Assembly: GCA_002914805.1 (NCBI GenBank) | Contig: JXTB01000028.1 | Location: 485,728-549,727, forward strand | Source of the DNA: Parasponia andersonii | Taxonomy: Eukaryota; Streptophyta; Magnoliopsida; Rosales; Cannabaceae | DNA: 64,000 bases | Direction: 5' to 3' | Part shown: in pieces, positions 34,601 to 45,243 of the stretch | Layout: the number at the start of each line of letters is the position of its first letter | Position numbering within the stretch: the stretch's first letter is position 1 | Program-made: the position numbers and the translations under genes | The notes under the pieces: model-generated | Database searches by the model: none | Told to the model about the DNA's origin: nothing | What the model saw: only the letters and a program-made list of their open reading frames with translations

Positions 34601-34985
34601 TCAATAATGCAATAAATCATAATAAAATTTACGTCTGAAACAATGAGTTCACACTTATACTGAAAGAGTGAAAAATAAAATATACAATAAAGGACAGATA
34701 ATATTCCTCTTAAATATCTAAGTAAAAAGAAAAATTTTGATATTTAAAAAAAGTCAAATTATGTACGTATTCTTGTTATTTTTAGTTGTTTTGGTATTAC
34801 GAGGATTCAACTAATTATTGATGCCTATAAATTTTTCAGAAAGATTGGGACAAAATCCTTCTGAGTATAATAGATCGTACGCGATCCCTTACATGAGAAT
34901 ATTTAGAGCAATACAAGTGCTCGTGATTCATAAGGTAGAAATATAAGAAAATGTCTATATTTAAAGAAATCACTTATACCTTATT
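34601..34985. other. AT-rich intergenic DNA, nothing recognised
   Basis: No frame or element is seen here. Confidence 0.5.
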
Positions 34986-34989
34986 TAAA

Positions 34990-35461
34990 ACGAAATGCGT
35001 TTTAGATTTTTTTTTTTAAAAAAAAGGCAACCAAACATATCATTTACAGAACAATATGACAGTCATTTTCCATAATACGACATGTATTTTAGACCATACC
35101 GACATGTCGTTTATAACAGAGAAAGGCATGTAGTTTTTCCAACCATATAAAAACATGTTTATGACACAGATCAAGGTCTGTACATAAGGACTTTCGTTTA
35201 TTTGAAAACAAATTGTCGTTTTTCAAAAACGACATGGAATTTTGTTATGCAATGACATATTTGTAAAACCAGCGACATTAGGTTTAGGAGAAAACAACAC
35301 GTACTTATTACACCAAAAGACATACCACGTAATGAAAACAAAATGTTTTTTTAACCGTAAAATGATGTCATTTACAACACGAGCAGACAACTCGTTTATA
35401 ACAAAAAACGATTTTCTTTTTTTTTTTTCTTTTGCTCGGAAAAAATATTTCCTGTAATAGT
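34990..35461. mobile_element. CACTA-like transposon end fragment
   Basis: Between 35070 and 35410 the words ACGACAT, GACATGTCG, ATGTCGTT and CGTTTATAACA recur in both orientations, like CACTA subterminal repeats. The right edge read on the minus strand is ACTATTACAGGAAATA, close to the CACTACAGGAAA terminus. No left terminus or transposase is found, so I treat it as a remnant. Confidence 0.4.
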
Positions 35462-36054
35462 TGTAAAAAGTCTAAGGGTCATGTGTAATTAAATGTTTAT
35501 GAATGAATAAGAACGATCAACGATCATGATTCTTAAAAAATAGGGTTGATCTTATTTTTAATATATGAACTTAAATTCTTTCCTTCGTTCGTGAGTCGTG
35601 ACATTTAAAATGTCTCAAATTTGATGAATGCATTATGTTTTGGTCTTATTTTTGTCTCTGGACCCTTAAAATGTTACATTTTGTTCCCCAAATTTTCTTT
35701 TTCTTTTTTTTTTGTCTCAATTTAGTACCTTGGTTGAACATTTCTGTTACTAATTCTAGAGTAAAATGTGACATTTGAAAATATAAATTACAAATTTAGA
35801 CTAAAACATATTTCAAGGACCAAATCTAATACACTATAAAAGTTAGATAACAAAACAAATTTGTAGCTTATTATTGAAGAACAAAATAATTAACTTAGCA
35901 GATTTGACAAAGAAGTTTAGATGCCATACTCTCACCAAAGAACATAGAAGCCAAAACAGTCTCTCATACGGGCCATAGTGTTCTCTGAAATCAGACGCAT
36001 TGATAGTTAGTTCAAATTCTTCGTAATAGATCAATATGTTATTCCTAGTTTGGT

Positions 36055-36995
36055 GAGAACATCTCCAATGAGAGTGTCATCTAACATGCCAATGCAAAAT
36101 TTTAGAATTTTTTTCAAAAAACTTTGCTCCAATGGTGTGCCAAATTTTGGCACACTCCCAATATTACAAAAATGTCATCCAAATTTACACATATATCACC
36201 TTATAATTACATAATTGTCATTACTATAATCATGTAAATGCCACTAATCATATAAAGTGTGAAATTATTTTAGTAAAGCCCCAAATTATTTTTTCATTTA
36301 TATTTTCCCCCCTATTTTACATATAAATTTGAGGTGGTATATTAATGATATAATGATACATTTATTTATTTATTTTGTTTAAAATATAATAGCGTTTAAA
36401 TGGCTAATTGGAGGTCGTTAAAATTTTTTATTTATATGTTTATCTTATGGTTCCAATTCTCCATTTACCTCTCTTTCTCTTATCTTCCTCTTATCTCTTT
36501 TTCTCTTTATTTCAATCTATAGAAAAAATATGGATGAAATACAAATAAAATGTGATATCATTTAACACAAATTACTCATTTTATGATAGTTAAATTCAAA
36601 GACTTCTCATGTATTTATATAGGATAGAAAGAGTAGTTGATAGTTAAATATTAATTATATGATATAAATTTTATACTTATATTATAGTAGTGGTTGGAGG
36701 TGATTTAACTTTTTTTTTTTAATTTATATATTTTTTTGTATTACCTATAAATTAGAAGTAGTTAAATATTAAGATGTGATCTAAATTTTTTACTTTGTAT
36801 AAATATATTAGTGGTTAGATGCTAGTAAATATTTGTAATTCAAATGAGAAAAATATGAATTATATACATTAAAATATAGGTATGACATTTTCTTTAGCAC
36901 AACCATTAGAGCCAAAAAAAAAACGTGTGTGTCAAATTTGGTGTGAAATGCCAAATTTTACATTAGCATTGGCATTTATATTAGAGATGCTTTGA
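36055..36995. mobile_element. MITE-like non-autonomous DNA element
   Basis: The left end GAACATCTCCAATGAGAGTG and the right end, read inverted, GCATCTCTAATATAAATG form imperfect terminal inverted repeats. Just inside, both ends carry matching text about 'gccaaattttgg' / 'ccaaattttacattagc'. The interior is AT-rich without a frame. The superfamily is not certain from the ends. Confidence 0.5.
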
Positions 36996-37129
36996 CATAT
37001 TGTTACATGTGTTTAACTTATTTTCTTAGTTTTTAGGTTTTTTTAATTAACTATGTGTTCTGTCAAACTAATAAATTAGACTTGCACGTGATTTAGCTAG
37101 GTTCGTTTTAGAAGTAGATAATAAGACTA

Positions 37130-37430
37130 TCATTTGAGGAATTTTATCTTCTAATTTAGTCTTTTATTATAAATGCTATTTCTGATTTTATAATAAGAGT
37201 AGCAAAATATGCTTTATCTTATTTGAGGAATCTTGTCTTCTAATCGAGTCCTTTATTATTTATAGGGATAATATCATTTTTATACTTTATATTTTCATTA
37301 TTTGTTCGATTTATATAATATCATTTTTATACATTATATTTTCATTATTTATTCGATTCATACCTTCTTATAGGGATAATATCATTATCATACCTTGTAT
37401 TTTCATTATCTCTTCAGTTTATAACTTCTA
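37130..37430. repeat. Local tandem repeats (about 87 bp x2, then about 50-60 bp x3)
   Basis: The segment 'tttgaggaat.ttg/tatcttctaat' occurs at about 37134 and 37221. Then 'ataatatcattttta/tatacc' plus 'attttcattat' recurs starting near 37268, 37316 and 37376. These lie at the outer edge of the long inverted repeat that follows. Confidence 0.65.
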
Positions 37431-37434
37431 TTCT

Positions 37435-39330
37435 GGTTATTTTCAACATTGTTCTTCGTATTTCAAAATTGTTTCAAATTCATACTGAATCCAAGTCAAA
37501 GGCCAGTTTTGACTGATAAGTTTACTAAAATATCTTTTTAGGTTTTTTTTTTTTATGTCTAATAAAAAATTTATTCAAATTCTTAAACTAAATTAAAAGA
37601 ATGGATAATAATATTAAAATACCCTGAGTTTTAACTTTTCTGTAAAAAAAAAACCTTGACTTTTGAATGTCTGCAAAATAATACTCTCACTTTTAAATTT
37701 TTGTAAAACTTGATTTTTAAATTTTTGCAAAATAATACTCCCACTTTTAGATTCTACAAATTAACACCCTGATAATTAAAATTTTTATAAATTAATACCC
37801 TAATATTTGAAATTCATATAAATATATATATATATATATATATCCTTAATGTTCAATTAATTGATTTTAATATTAAAAAGATGGTAGTAGTCATCATAAA
37901 CTTAATTAAAACTTATTAAATAATAATAAATTTATGAAAAAATATTTATAGTTAGCTTATTTCACTTTTCATTTAAAAAATAAAAATAAAAAATTAGAAC
38001 GAGAGATAAAAATAGTTAATTGGAAAAAAAAAAAAAGAAACATAAGAGGTAAAAAATTATGTTTTTTTAGCAATTAACCAAAAAAGTAACAATAAAATAA
38101 TTTCCGATAATATACTAATATCTAAACATTTTTAATCAGTTAACGAGAGATGTTTGTACTCATTGTATAAATATACAAAAAAAAATAAAAACTGAAACTA
38201 TTATTAATTTATAGAAATCGTAAATATCAATATATTAATTTAAAGAATTTCAAAAATTATGTCATTATTTTACAAAAATTTGAAAATAAAAGTATTATTT
38301 TACTTACATTCAAAAATCAGAATTTTTTCTACTTAAAAATTTAAACTGAATTTTTTTTACTTAAAAATTTAATCTGAAGATATTTTTACATGATTAATTC
38401 TTAAATGAATTACTAAATCAACAAAATTTAGAAACACAAATAAAAAGAAAAATAAAAAAGGAACCCGGATCCATCATTTTCTACCCTCCTACGCTCGCTT
38501 TTGTTGTTCCTCTATTCCTTACAATAATCCCAACTCAAAACAAACAAGACATGTTGTGCTCTGATGTGGTATTAACTCATTGAGAAACCGGTATGAGTTT
38601 GTGGAACTAGATCTAGGAGATCGAAGATGCTGAGGAGCGTTGGTGTTTAGTGGTAGATCTAGAGCAATGAATTCATCTTCGGGTGGCTAAAATCTGATTG
38701 TCAGACGATGAAGCTATAATTCCTACTGTAAGACCGGTTATTGTTGAGAGGTGAAAGATTGTGGCTGTTGGTGATCGAATAAAGTCGTGACATCTCAAAA
38801 ATCACAGGGGCTACTAAGCGGAGTTACGAATGTGAGATGGCATGGGCACACGACGGCGCAACTAGACGCTCTAGCAGAGACAGTGCAATTATTGTAGCGG
38901 GGAACTTGGAGGTGAGGCCGCAAGGGTGGCACACTCGGTTGACGGTGATGAAGATCAAGGGAGCGTGGATGGGAGGGATAAAGAAGACAATAAGAATTGG
39001 TATAGACTTTGGTCGATGATGATGAAGAAGAGAATGTGGGTGTGGATTGAAGAAGGGTGCCGCTTTTTTGTTTTTCTTAAGTAGAAAAAAAAAAATTGGA
39101 TCTTTCAAAACAAATTTGATTTAGTTAATAATTTATCTAAAATTTGAAGTAACTATTAAATATATCCATTTATTTAAATAGTAAAAGAAGTTTTTTTTTA
39201 CCCTTAAAAGATTCCTAGAAGGGTTATTTTAAGTCAACTTATCGGTTAAAGTTGGCCTTTGACTTGGGTCTAGAACGAATTTGAAACTATTTTGAAATGT
39301 AAAGGATACTATTAAGAATAAGATTAAGAA
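37435..39330. mobile_element. Long inverted repeat enclosing a GC-richer insert (Mutator- or foldback-like element)
   Basis: The left arm at about 37440-37850 pairs with the inverted right arm at about 38190-38370 and 39100-39325. Matching blocks in order are 'gtatttcaaaattgtttcaaatt', 'ccaagtcaaaggcca', 'gataag', then further in 'acttttgaatgt..gcaaaataatac' and 'aatttttgtaaaa'. The right arm is interrupted at about 38460-39080 by a less AT-rich stretch with no intact gene; a 60-codon frame at 38837-39019 has no domain. Outer termini and target duplications are not resolved. Confidence 0.55.
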
Positions 39331-39603
39331 TCATTAATTACGTTTCATTTCCCATAAGTTGCACAGAATTCCCTAAATTTTGTTTCTAATTGTTGGATTA
39401 TCAACACCACCTCGATAATAATATGGCATCAACGTCAGCATATACCACCTGAAGATACACCTGGAATATGCTCCACACGTCAGCATAGTAAAAATAATCT
39501 TAGAGGTGTACGATGGGCAAATTCTGTTAGGACTAGAATTGTCTAGAATTCCTTTTTTTTTTTTTTTTTCTAATTGTTACTAGTCAAGCTTTAGTGTGTA
39601 GCC
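39331..39603. other. Intergenic DNA with a T-run
   Basis: No gene. A long T-run lies near 39552-39570, just before the left copy of the 80-bp direct repeat. Confidence 0.5.
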
Positions 39604-39684
39604 GTAAAAATATCGTTGTCATCCTTATCACTTCGTTAAAAAGATATTGAATAAAAAAACAGAGTCCATTTTTTTAACTTTTTT
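39604..39684. repeat. Left copy of an 80-bp direct repeat
   Basis: Shares 'gtaaaaatatcgttgtcatc', 'cttatcact' and 'cagagtccattttt' with 43945-44023 in the same orientation. The two copies bracket 4.3 kb of retrotransposon debris. Confidence 0.75.
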
Positions 39685-40410
39685 AAGTCCCGTAAAATAT
39701 TTATATACTAAGAGTTACATCGTGATAATATAAGAATTGAATTACGATACTCTAATTTTTTATATTATCTGGTTCAGTTTAATATATATAATTTGTTTAT
39801 GTTGTATTAGTGTTTCTATCAAAAGTCAGATACTTTAATGATTTGAGACATATCATTCCTGTTGAGATAGACAAACACTACAACCTATAATAAATAAAGT
39901 ATTTCATCTTTATTTACAGATTGTAAACTACTTCATTTAGATTTAGATAAAGAAACAAGTCTCTCCATAATTAATACTTAATCATGTTTGTTTCTTTATA
40001 CACATATAAAGTCATGAAATCTTTATCAGATGAATAAACTATTCAACTAAGATAGTTTAATCTAGCAAATATCATAATTTTATATAAGAGATAGTTGTTT
40101 ATACTCAAAATGATAAAATTAGAAATCTACCTTTTAGGACAAAAATCCCAACAATGTTTACCTGTGGCCACAAATAAAATGTTTTAAATGAGTTTTAAAC
40201 ATTGAATTAAAGTTATTTGACGCGTTAAATGTACAATGAATTTAGCTACAAAAAGCGTGAAAAATGTATTTTACTGAAAAATTACCATTTGACCAAGTTA
40301 TCAACAAACTTGATTTTACATGTGCATATAGTATTGCATTCATGAATATATTTTTTGTTCCTTTCACACACTAAGCTCTTTCTCTCTGAGGGTACTGAAC
40401 TTTTATACTA
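39685..40410. other. AT-rich intergenic DNA, nothing recognised
   Basis: No frame or known element signature. Confidence 0.5.
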
Positions 40411-40570
40411 CATGAGAGCACTTTAACAAACATTAGTACAATAATACAGATAGAAAGTATTTAACAATCAGAATGAACAATTTATCATAAAATTAATACT
40501 GGTTGCTTGATATGTCTATTATGTAATATGAATATGTTTATTATTGACTTATTATGCACGTGAGAATCCT
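40411..40570 (-). repeat. Direct repeat flanking the Gypsy fragment (possible LTR remnant), left copy
   Basis: About 160 bp matching 42857-43013 in the same orientation, for example 'agcactttaacaaa', 'tttaacaatca' and 'gtttattatt'. The position on both sides of a Gypsy pol fragment suggests decayed LTR pieces. Confidence 0.6.
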
Positions 40571-40579
40571 AAGCATCAC

Positions 40580-42702
40580 AACCTTTCCCTCCTTATTAAA
40601 TTTTGTCCTCAAAATTTACTTGCCCAAATAAGTGAAGATACTTGGTTTTCATCTCTTCTTCTCTTTCTCATGTGGCCTCTTTTACTTCATGGTTTCTCTA
40701 TAATACTTTAACTAAAGGAATCTTCTTATTTCTAAGCTCCTTTTCTTTTCTATCCAAAATCTCTATTGATTATTTTTCATAACTCACATCTTGGCTCAAC
40801 TCTAGTGGTTCAAAACTCAAAACATGTAAATGGTTTGGAATATATCTTCTTAACATAGAGACGTGAAAAATATTGTGTACATTTGATATTGAGGGTGACA
40901 AAGCAAATCTATAAGCAATATCTCCAACTTTGTCAAGTATCTCAAATGAGTCTACATATCTAGGACTAAACTTTCCTTTCTTCCCAAACCTCATGATTCC
41001 TTTCATAGGAACAACCTTCAAAAACACTCTGTCCCCAACATTAAATATGACTTCTCTCCTTCTAGGATCAGCATAGCGTTTCTGTCTATTATGAATAGCT
41101 AATAACCTTTTACGAATCTTTTCTATTGCTTCAGTTGTTTCTCTTACCAATTCTGGACTAAGAAATTTTCTTTCTCCCATCTCATCCCAGTGAATTAGAG
41201 ATCTATATTTTCTTTTATACAATACTTCATATGGAGGCATTTCAATTGAAGCTTGATGACTATTGTTGTAGGCAAATTCTACCAGTGGTAAGTACTTGCT
41301 CCAAGATCCATGAAAATCTAATACACAAGCTCTAAGCATATCCTCAATAGTCTGTATAGTTCTCTCTGATTGTCTATCTATTTGAGAATAAAAAACTGTA
41401 CTGAATACCAATTTTGTATCCATAGCCTCTTGAACCCTCTTCCAAAATTTTGAAGTGAATCTAGAATCTTTGTTAGAAATGATAACATTTGGAACACTAT
41501 GTAGTCTAATGATTTCTTGAATATACAACTGAGCCAATTGATCCAAGCTATAAGTTACTTTAATCAGTAAGATATAGGCTGATTTAGTATATCTATCCAT
41601 AATTACCCAAATAGCATCATGACCTTCGTTTGTCTTAGGAAGCCAAACCACCAAATCTATAGCATTCTCTTTCCATTTCTATTGTGGTATATGTATAGGT
41701 TTCAATGTATCAGTAAGTCTTTGATGTTCAACTTTAACTTACTGGCATGTGAGACATTATTCTAGAAATTTTATCACATCCTTCTTCATACCTGACCACC
41801 AGTAATGCATTTTCAAATCCCTATATATCTTTGTAGTACTGGGATGCACAGAGTAAGGAATAGTGTGAGCTTCTGTCAATATCTCATTTCTCATTGTTCT
41901 ATCTGGCATATATAGTCTATTTCTGTATCTGATTATATCATTACTAAAAATTTGGAAGGTCACCTCCTTTTCAAACTCTGTTTTAGTCTCCAAACTTGTC
42001 AGATAGGGATATGTATTCTGGCTTTACTTAATTCTCTCCAAAATTGTAGGTTGTAACATAAGAGCTGCTAATTTCTCTGTTAAACCTGTAGGCATAATCT
42101 CTAATTCCAATCAATGCAAATTCATCAAAAGATATTTTCAATCAATACTTAAGTGACACAACAACTAATGACTTTCTACTTAGAGCATCTGCAACTACAT
42201 TAGCTTTTTTTGGATAATAGTTAAACTCACAGTCAAAATCTTTCACCAGTTCAAGTCATCTTCTCTGTCTTATATTCAGTTCCTTTTGGGTAAAGAAATA
42301 ATTGAAACTTTTATGGTCTATGTAGATTTGACATCATTCTCCATAAAGATAATTTCAATACAAAAACTACTGATACTAGCTCCAAATCATAAACATGATA
42401 TTTCTTTTCATATTCTTTCAGTTGCCTAGAAGTATAGATGATACCTAACCATTTTGCATCAAAACATAACCTAGACCACTCTTTGAAGCATTACTATAAA
42501 TAACAAATTTCCCATATCCAGTGAGTATAGAAAGTATAGGAGTTGTGATCAAACGATGATTTAACTCTTGAAAACTCTTTTCACAATCATCATTCTAATG
42601 AAATTTCATATTCTTTCTAGTTAGTTGAGTCAATAGAGAAGCCAACTCAGAAAATCCTTCTACGAGTCTTCTATAGTAACCAACTAATCCCAAGAAACTA
42701 TT
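40580..42702 (-). pseudogene. Ty3/Gypsy pol fragment (RT tail, RNase H, integrase)
   Basis: Read on the minus strand from 42702. The RT end is NSFLGLVGYYRRLVEGFSEL. RNase H is FVIYSNASKSGLGYVLMQ, ADALSRKS and others, broken by several stops. The integrase zinc-binding region YSVHPSTTKIYRDLKMHYWW lies at 41757-41993. The integrase core at 40770-41654 has the first Asp in IMDRYTKSAY and Glu in RQSERTIQTIEDML. The second Asp position reads ISNKDSRFTSKFW, Asn where SD is usual. The tail NVGDRVFLKVVPMKGIMRFG and NIFHVSMLRRYIP is typical of plant Gypsy integrases. The 5' part (gag, protease and most of RT) is absent with an abrupt edge near 42702. Confidence 0.88.
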
Positions 42703-42856
42703 GGGAAATTAAAGTTTTAATTTTACTTGTTCTTATTTTGAAGATAACAAATATTTGATTTATACTAATGATTTAACTTGAGTTTGTAGTGAAATGATTT
42801 TAAACTTTTAATTTATATTGATCAAGGAATCAAGTTTGAAGATACCATTTACACTG
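42703..42856. other. AT-rich junction between Gypsy fragment and right repeat copy
   Basis: No coding; not related to Gypsy internal sequence as far as I can see. Confidence 0.4.
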
Positions 42857-43013
42857 CATAGGAGCACTTTAACAAATATTAGTATAATAATACAGATAAA
42901 AAACATTTAACAATCAAAATGAATAATTTACTATAAAATTGATATTAGTTACTTGATATGTCTAATGCAATATGAAGATGTTTATTATTAGTTTATTATG
43001 CATATGAGAATGT
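42857..43013 (-). repeat. Direct repeat flanking the Gypsy fragment (possible LTR remnant), right copy
   Basis: Partner of 40411-40570 with scattered substitutions and small deletions. It ends directly at the start of the Copia fragment. Confidence 0.6.
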
Positions 43014-43940
43014 TAGGTGACACATTCAGTCCATTCTTGAAAAATTGTTTACCACTGAGACCAAAGCTCGAACACTTCAGCTACGCTTCCAGCTTCAGTC
43101 CCTGAAGAAAGGTTCTCTCTCTATTCATGATTACATTCTCAAATTCCACATTCTCAAATTCCAGTCTATAGCTGAAAGTTTATCTACTGCGGGTTCTCTC
43201 ATCACTGATGAAGAACTCCTTCTCTATATTTTGGGTGGTTTACCCCAAGATTATGACCCTGTTGTGGTCAATCTCACCTCTTGTTGTGATAAGCTTTCCC
43301 TCCTAGAAGTTCAGTTTCTTCTCCAAAGTCAAGGAACTCGTTTGGACCAACTTCATGCTGCTGCAACTATTGACATGTCTCCCTCCGTTCACTATGCTAG
43401 TCGTCCATGTCGTTCACCCCAGTCCTTCTCCACTCCATATTAGCCCAACCGTGTTCCAAATTCCTCTTTTCGTGGGCGAGGGGTTCGTAATGATTCAAAT
43501 CGCCCCACTTGCCAGCTCTGTGGTCTTCAAGGTCAAATTGCACTCAAATGTTACCACCGTTTTGGCATCACATGTCAAAGAACCTAATCTCAGCCACAAC
43601 ACAACTCTTCTTCCTAGAATTCTCAGGTCTCACAGTCTCACCAGCATGCCTACATTGCTACATCTCCAACCACCATGAATGACTCTGCGTGGTACATTGA
43701 CAGTGGTGCTACCAACCATGTCACTTCTGACTTCAATGCCTTGGCTCAAAGCTTTGACTATAGGGGTAAGGAGAAGCTGCTTGTAGGTAATGGCCACTCT
43801 CTTCGTATTTCTCATAGTGGAAAATCACTAATTAATTCAAATGCTGATGTACAACCCTTATTGCTGAAATAAATTTTATATGTGCCTGAAATCACCAAAA
43901 ATTTACCTAGTGTCTCTCAAATCAGCAAAGATAATGTATT
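43014..43940 (+). pseudogene. Copia gag-protease fragment
   Basis: The frame opens abruptly at HIQSILEKLFTTETKARTLQ and continues with a UBN2 gag region (KKGSLSIHDYILKF, DEELLLYILGGLPQDYDPVV). After a stop at 43441 the zinc knuckle survives in pieces (TCQLCGLQGQIALKCYHRFG) with the knuckle His replaced. The protease follows as SAWYIDSGATNHVTSDFNAL and LLVGNGHSLRISHSG, then a stop at 43870. This belongs to a different Copia lineage from the element at 17308. Both ends are truncated and no LTR is seen. Confidence 0.85.
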
Positions 43941-43944
43941 TGCT

Positions 43945-44023
43945 GTAAAAATATCGTTGTCATCCTTATCACTTTATTAAAAAGATACTGAAGACAAAAA
44001 CAGAGTCCATTTTTCAACTTTTT
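43945..44023. repeat. Right copy of the 80-bp direct repeat
   Basis: Partner of 39604-39684. It follows the Copia fragment directly. Confidence 0.75.
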
Positions 44024-44566
44024 CTCTTTAGTCATTATCTTCAACTCTAATGCATCAAACTAAATAAGCAAAATCGTAATACAAAAGTATAAAAATTCTT
44101 AACAAGAAGCACTAGTTTCTAATACGACGCCGTACGTGTCCTTGTATTGATTTGTAAATAGCAGAGAATTGGGTTTAGCATAGGTGTCTGAAACGGACTT
44201 CAATCGTGCTACGTTTCAAAAAAATAGAAAGTGGCCAACTGGGGTTTAAAACAGAGCATTCATGCATGAAAATCCAAAACACACTTCCATCCGTCGAAAC
44301 CTAAGATGGCAACTAAACACGTGTGCTTCTACCATTTCATGCATGTAACCATGGTGATAGTGTTAATCTTCTCTCACTGTATCTTCAATCCTAGCTACCC
44401 TTCCTTATCTCTTTTATTTTTATTTACCCTTCTCTCTCTTCTTCGCTTCCCAAACACAGCAAATCTCATCATATTTTCTCTCTGTATATACATATTTGGG
44501 CTTATCGATTAATAATTCAGTATTTTCACCCTGTTTTTATTTTTTTTCCCCCTTCTCTTTAAGAGA
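44024..44566. other. Promoter and leader of the HSD-like gene
   Basis: No other gene. CT-rich leader-like sequence at 44395-44470, and a TATA-like tatatac near 44486-44492 that is too close to the ATG to be sure. The G-box-like core CACGTG occurs at 44318-44323. Confidence 0.45.
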
Positions 44567-45195
44567 ATGGATTTAGTAAACTCTATGCTGAATTGGGTGG
44601 TGCCTCCGGCGAGTATGGTGATGATGGCCTGCGCTTGGCCAGCTCTATGCTTTATCAGCGCTTGTGAATGGCTTTATAGTACCTACCACGAAGAGAATAT
44701 GGAAGACAAAGTGGTTATCATCACCGGAGCTTCTTCTGGGATTGGAGAGGTATTTTTTTTTGGAAGGTCATTTTGGTACATTAAGAAAAGTGTTTCGAGA
44801 ACGGCTTCAGAACAGGGGAAACAACAGGGTTAAATGGTCATTTTTGTTAAATTGAATGTATGACTATTCACCCATTAAATTTGAAATTTTTAGTTTTTCT
44901 ATTTCATTCTTTTTTTTTTATTCGGAAATTGCCCATAAAAATAATTATATCTGCTTTCTCACCTTAGCCACCAATACCTACACCTTCTTTTATCTTCTCC
45001 TTTAATATGTATATATACTCCTCTCATCCTTTATCTTTTCCTTTAGATTTTTTTTTTTGTTTTTATTGTGTTTATAATTTTTAATTTCTCTTATACGTTT
45101 GCTCTGATCTGGAGAACTGGTGAGAGGTAGCGAAGGAGTGATCAAAATATCATATCAATCTTCTTATAAAATGTAAAATGCAGAAAACTACAAAC

Positions 45196-45243
<48 letters not shown>

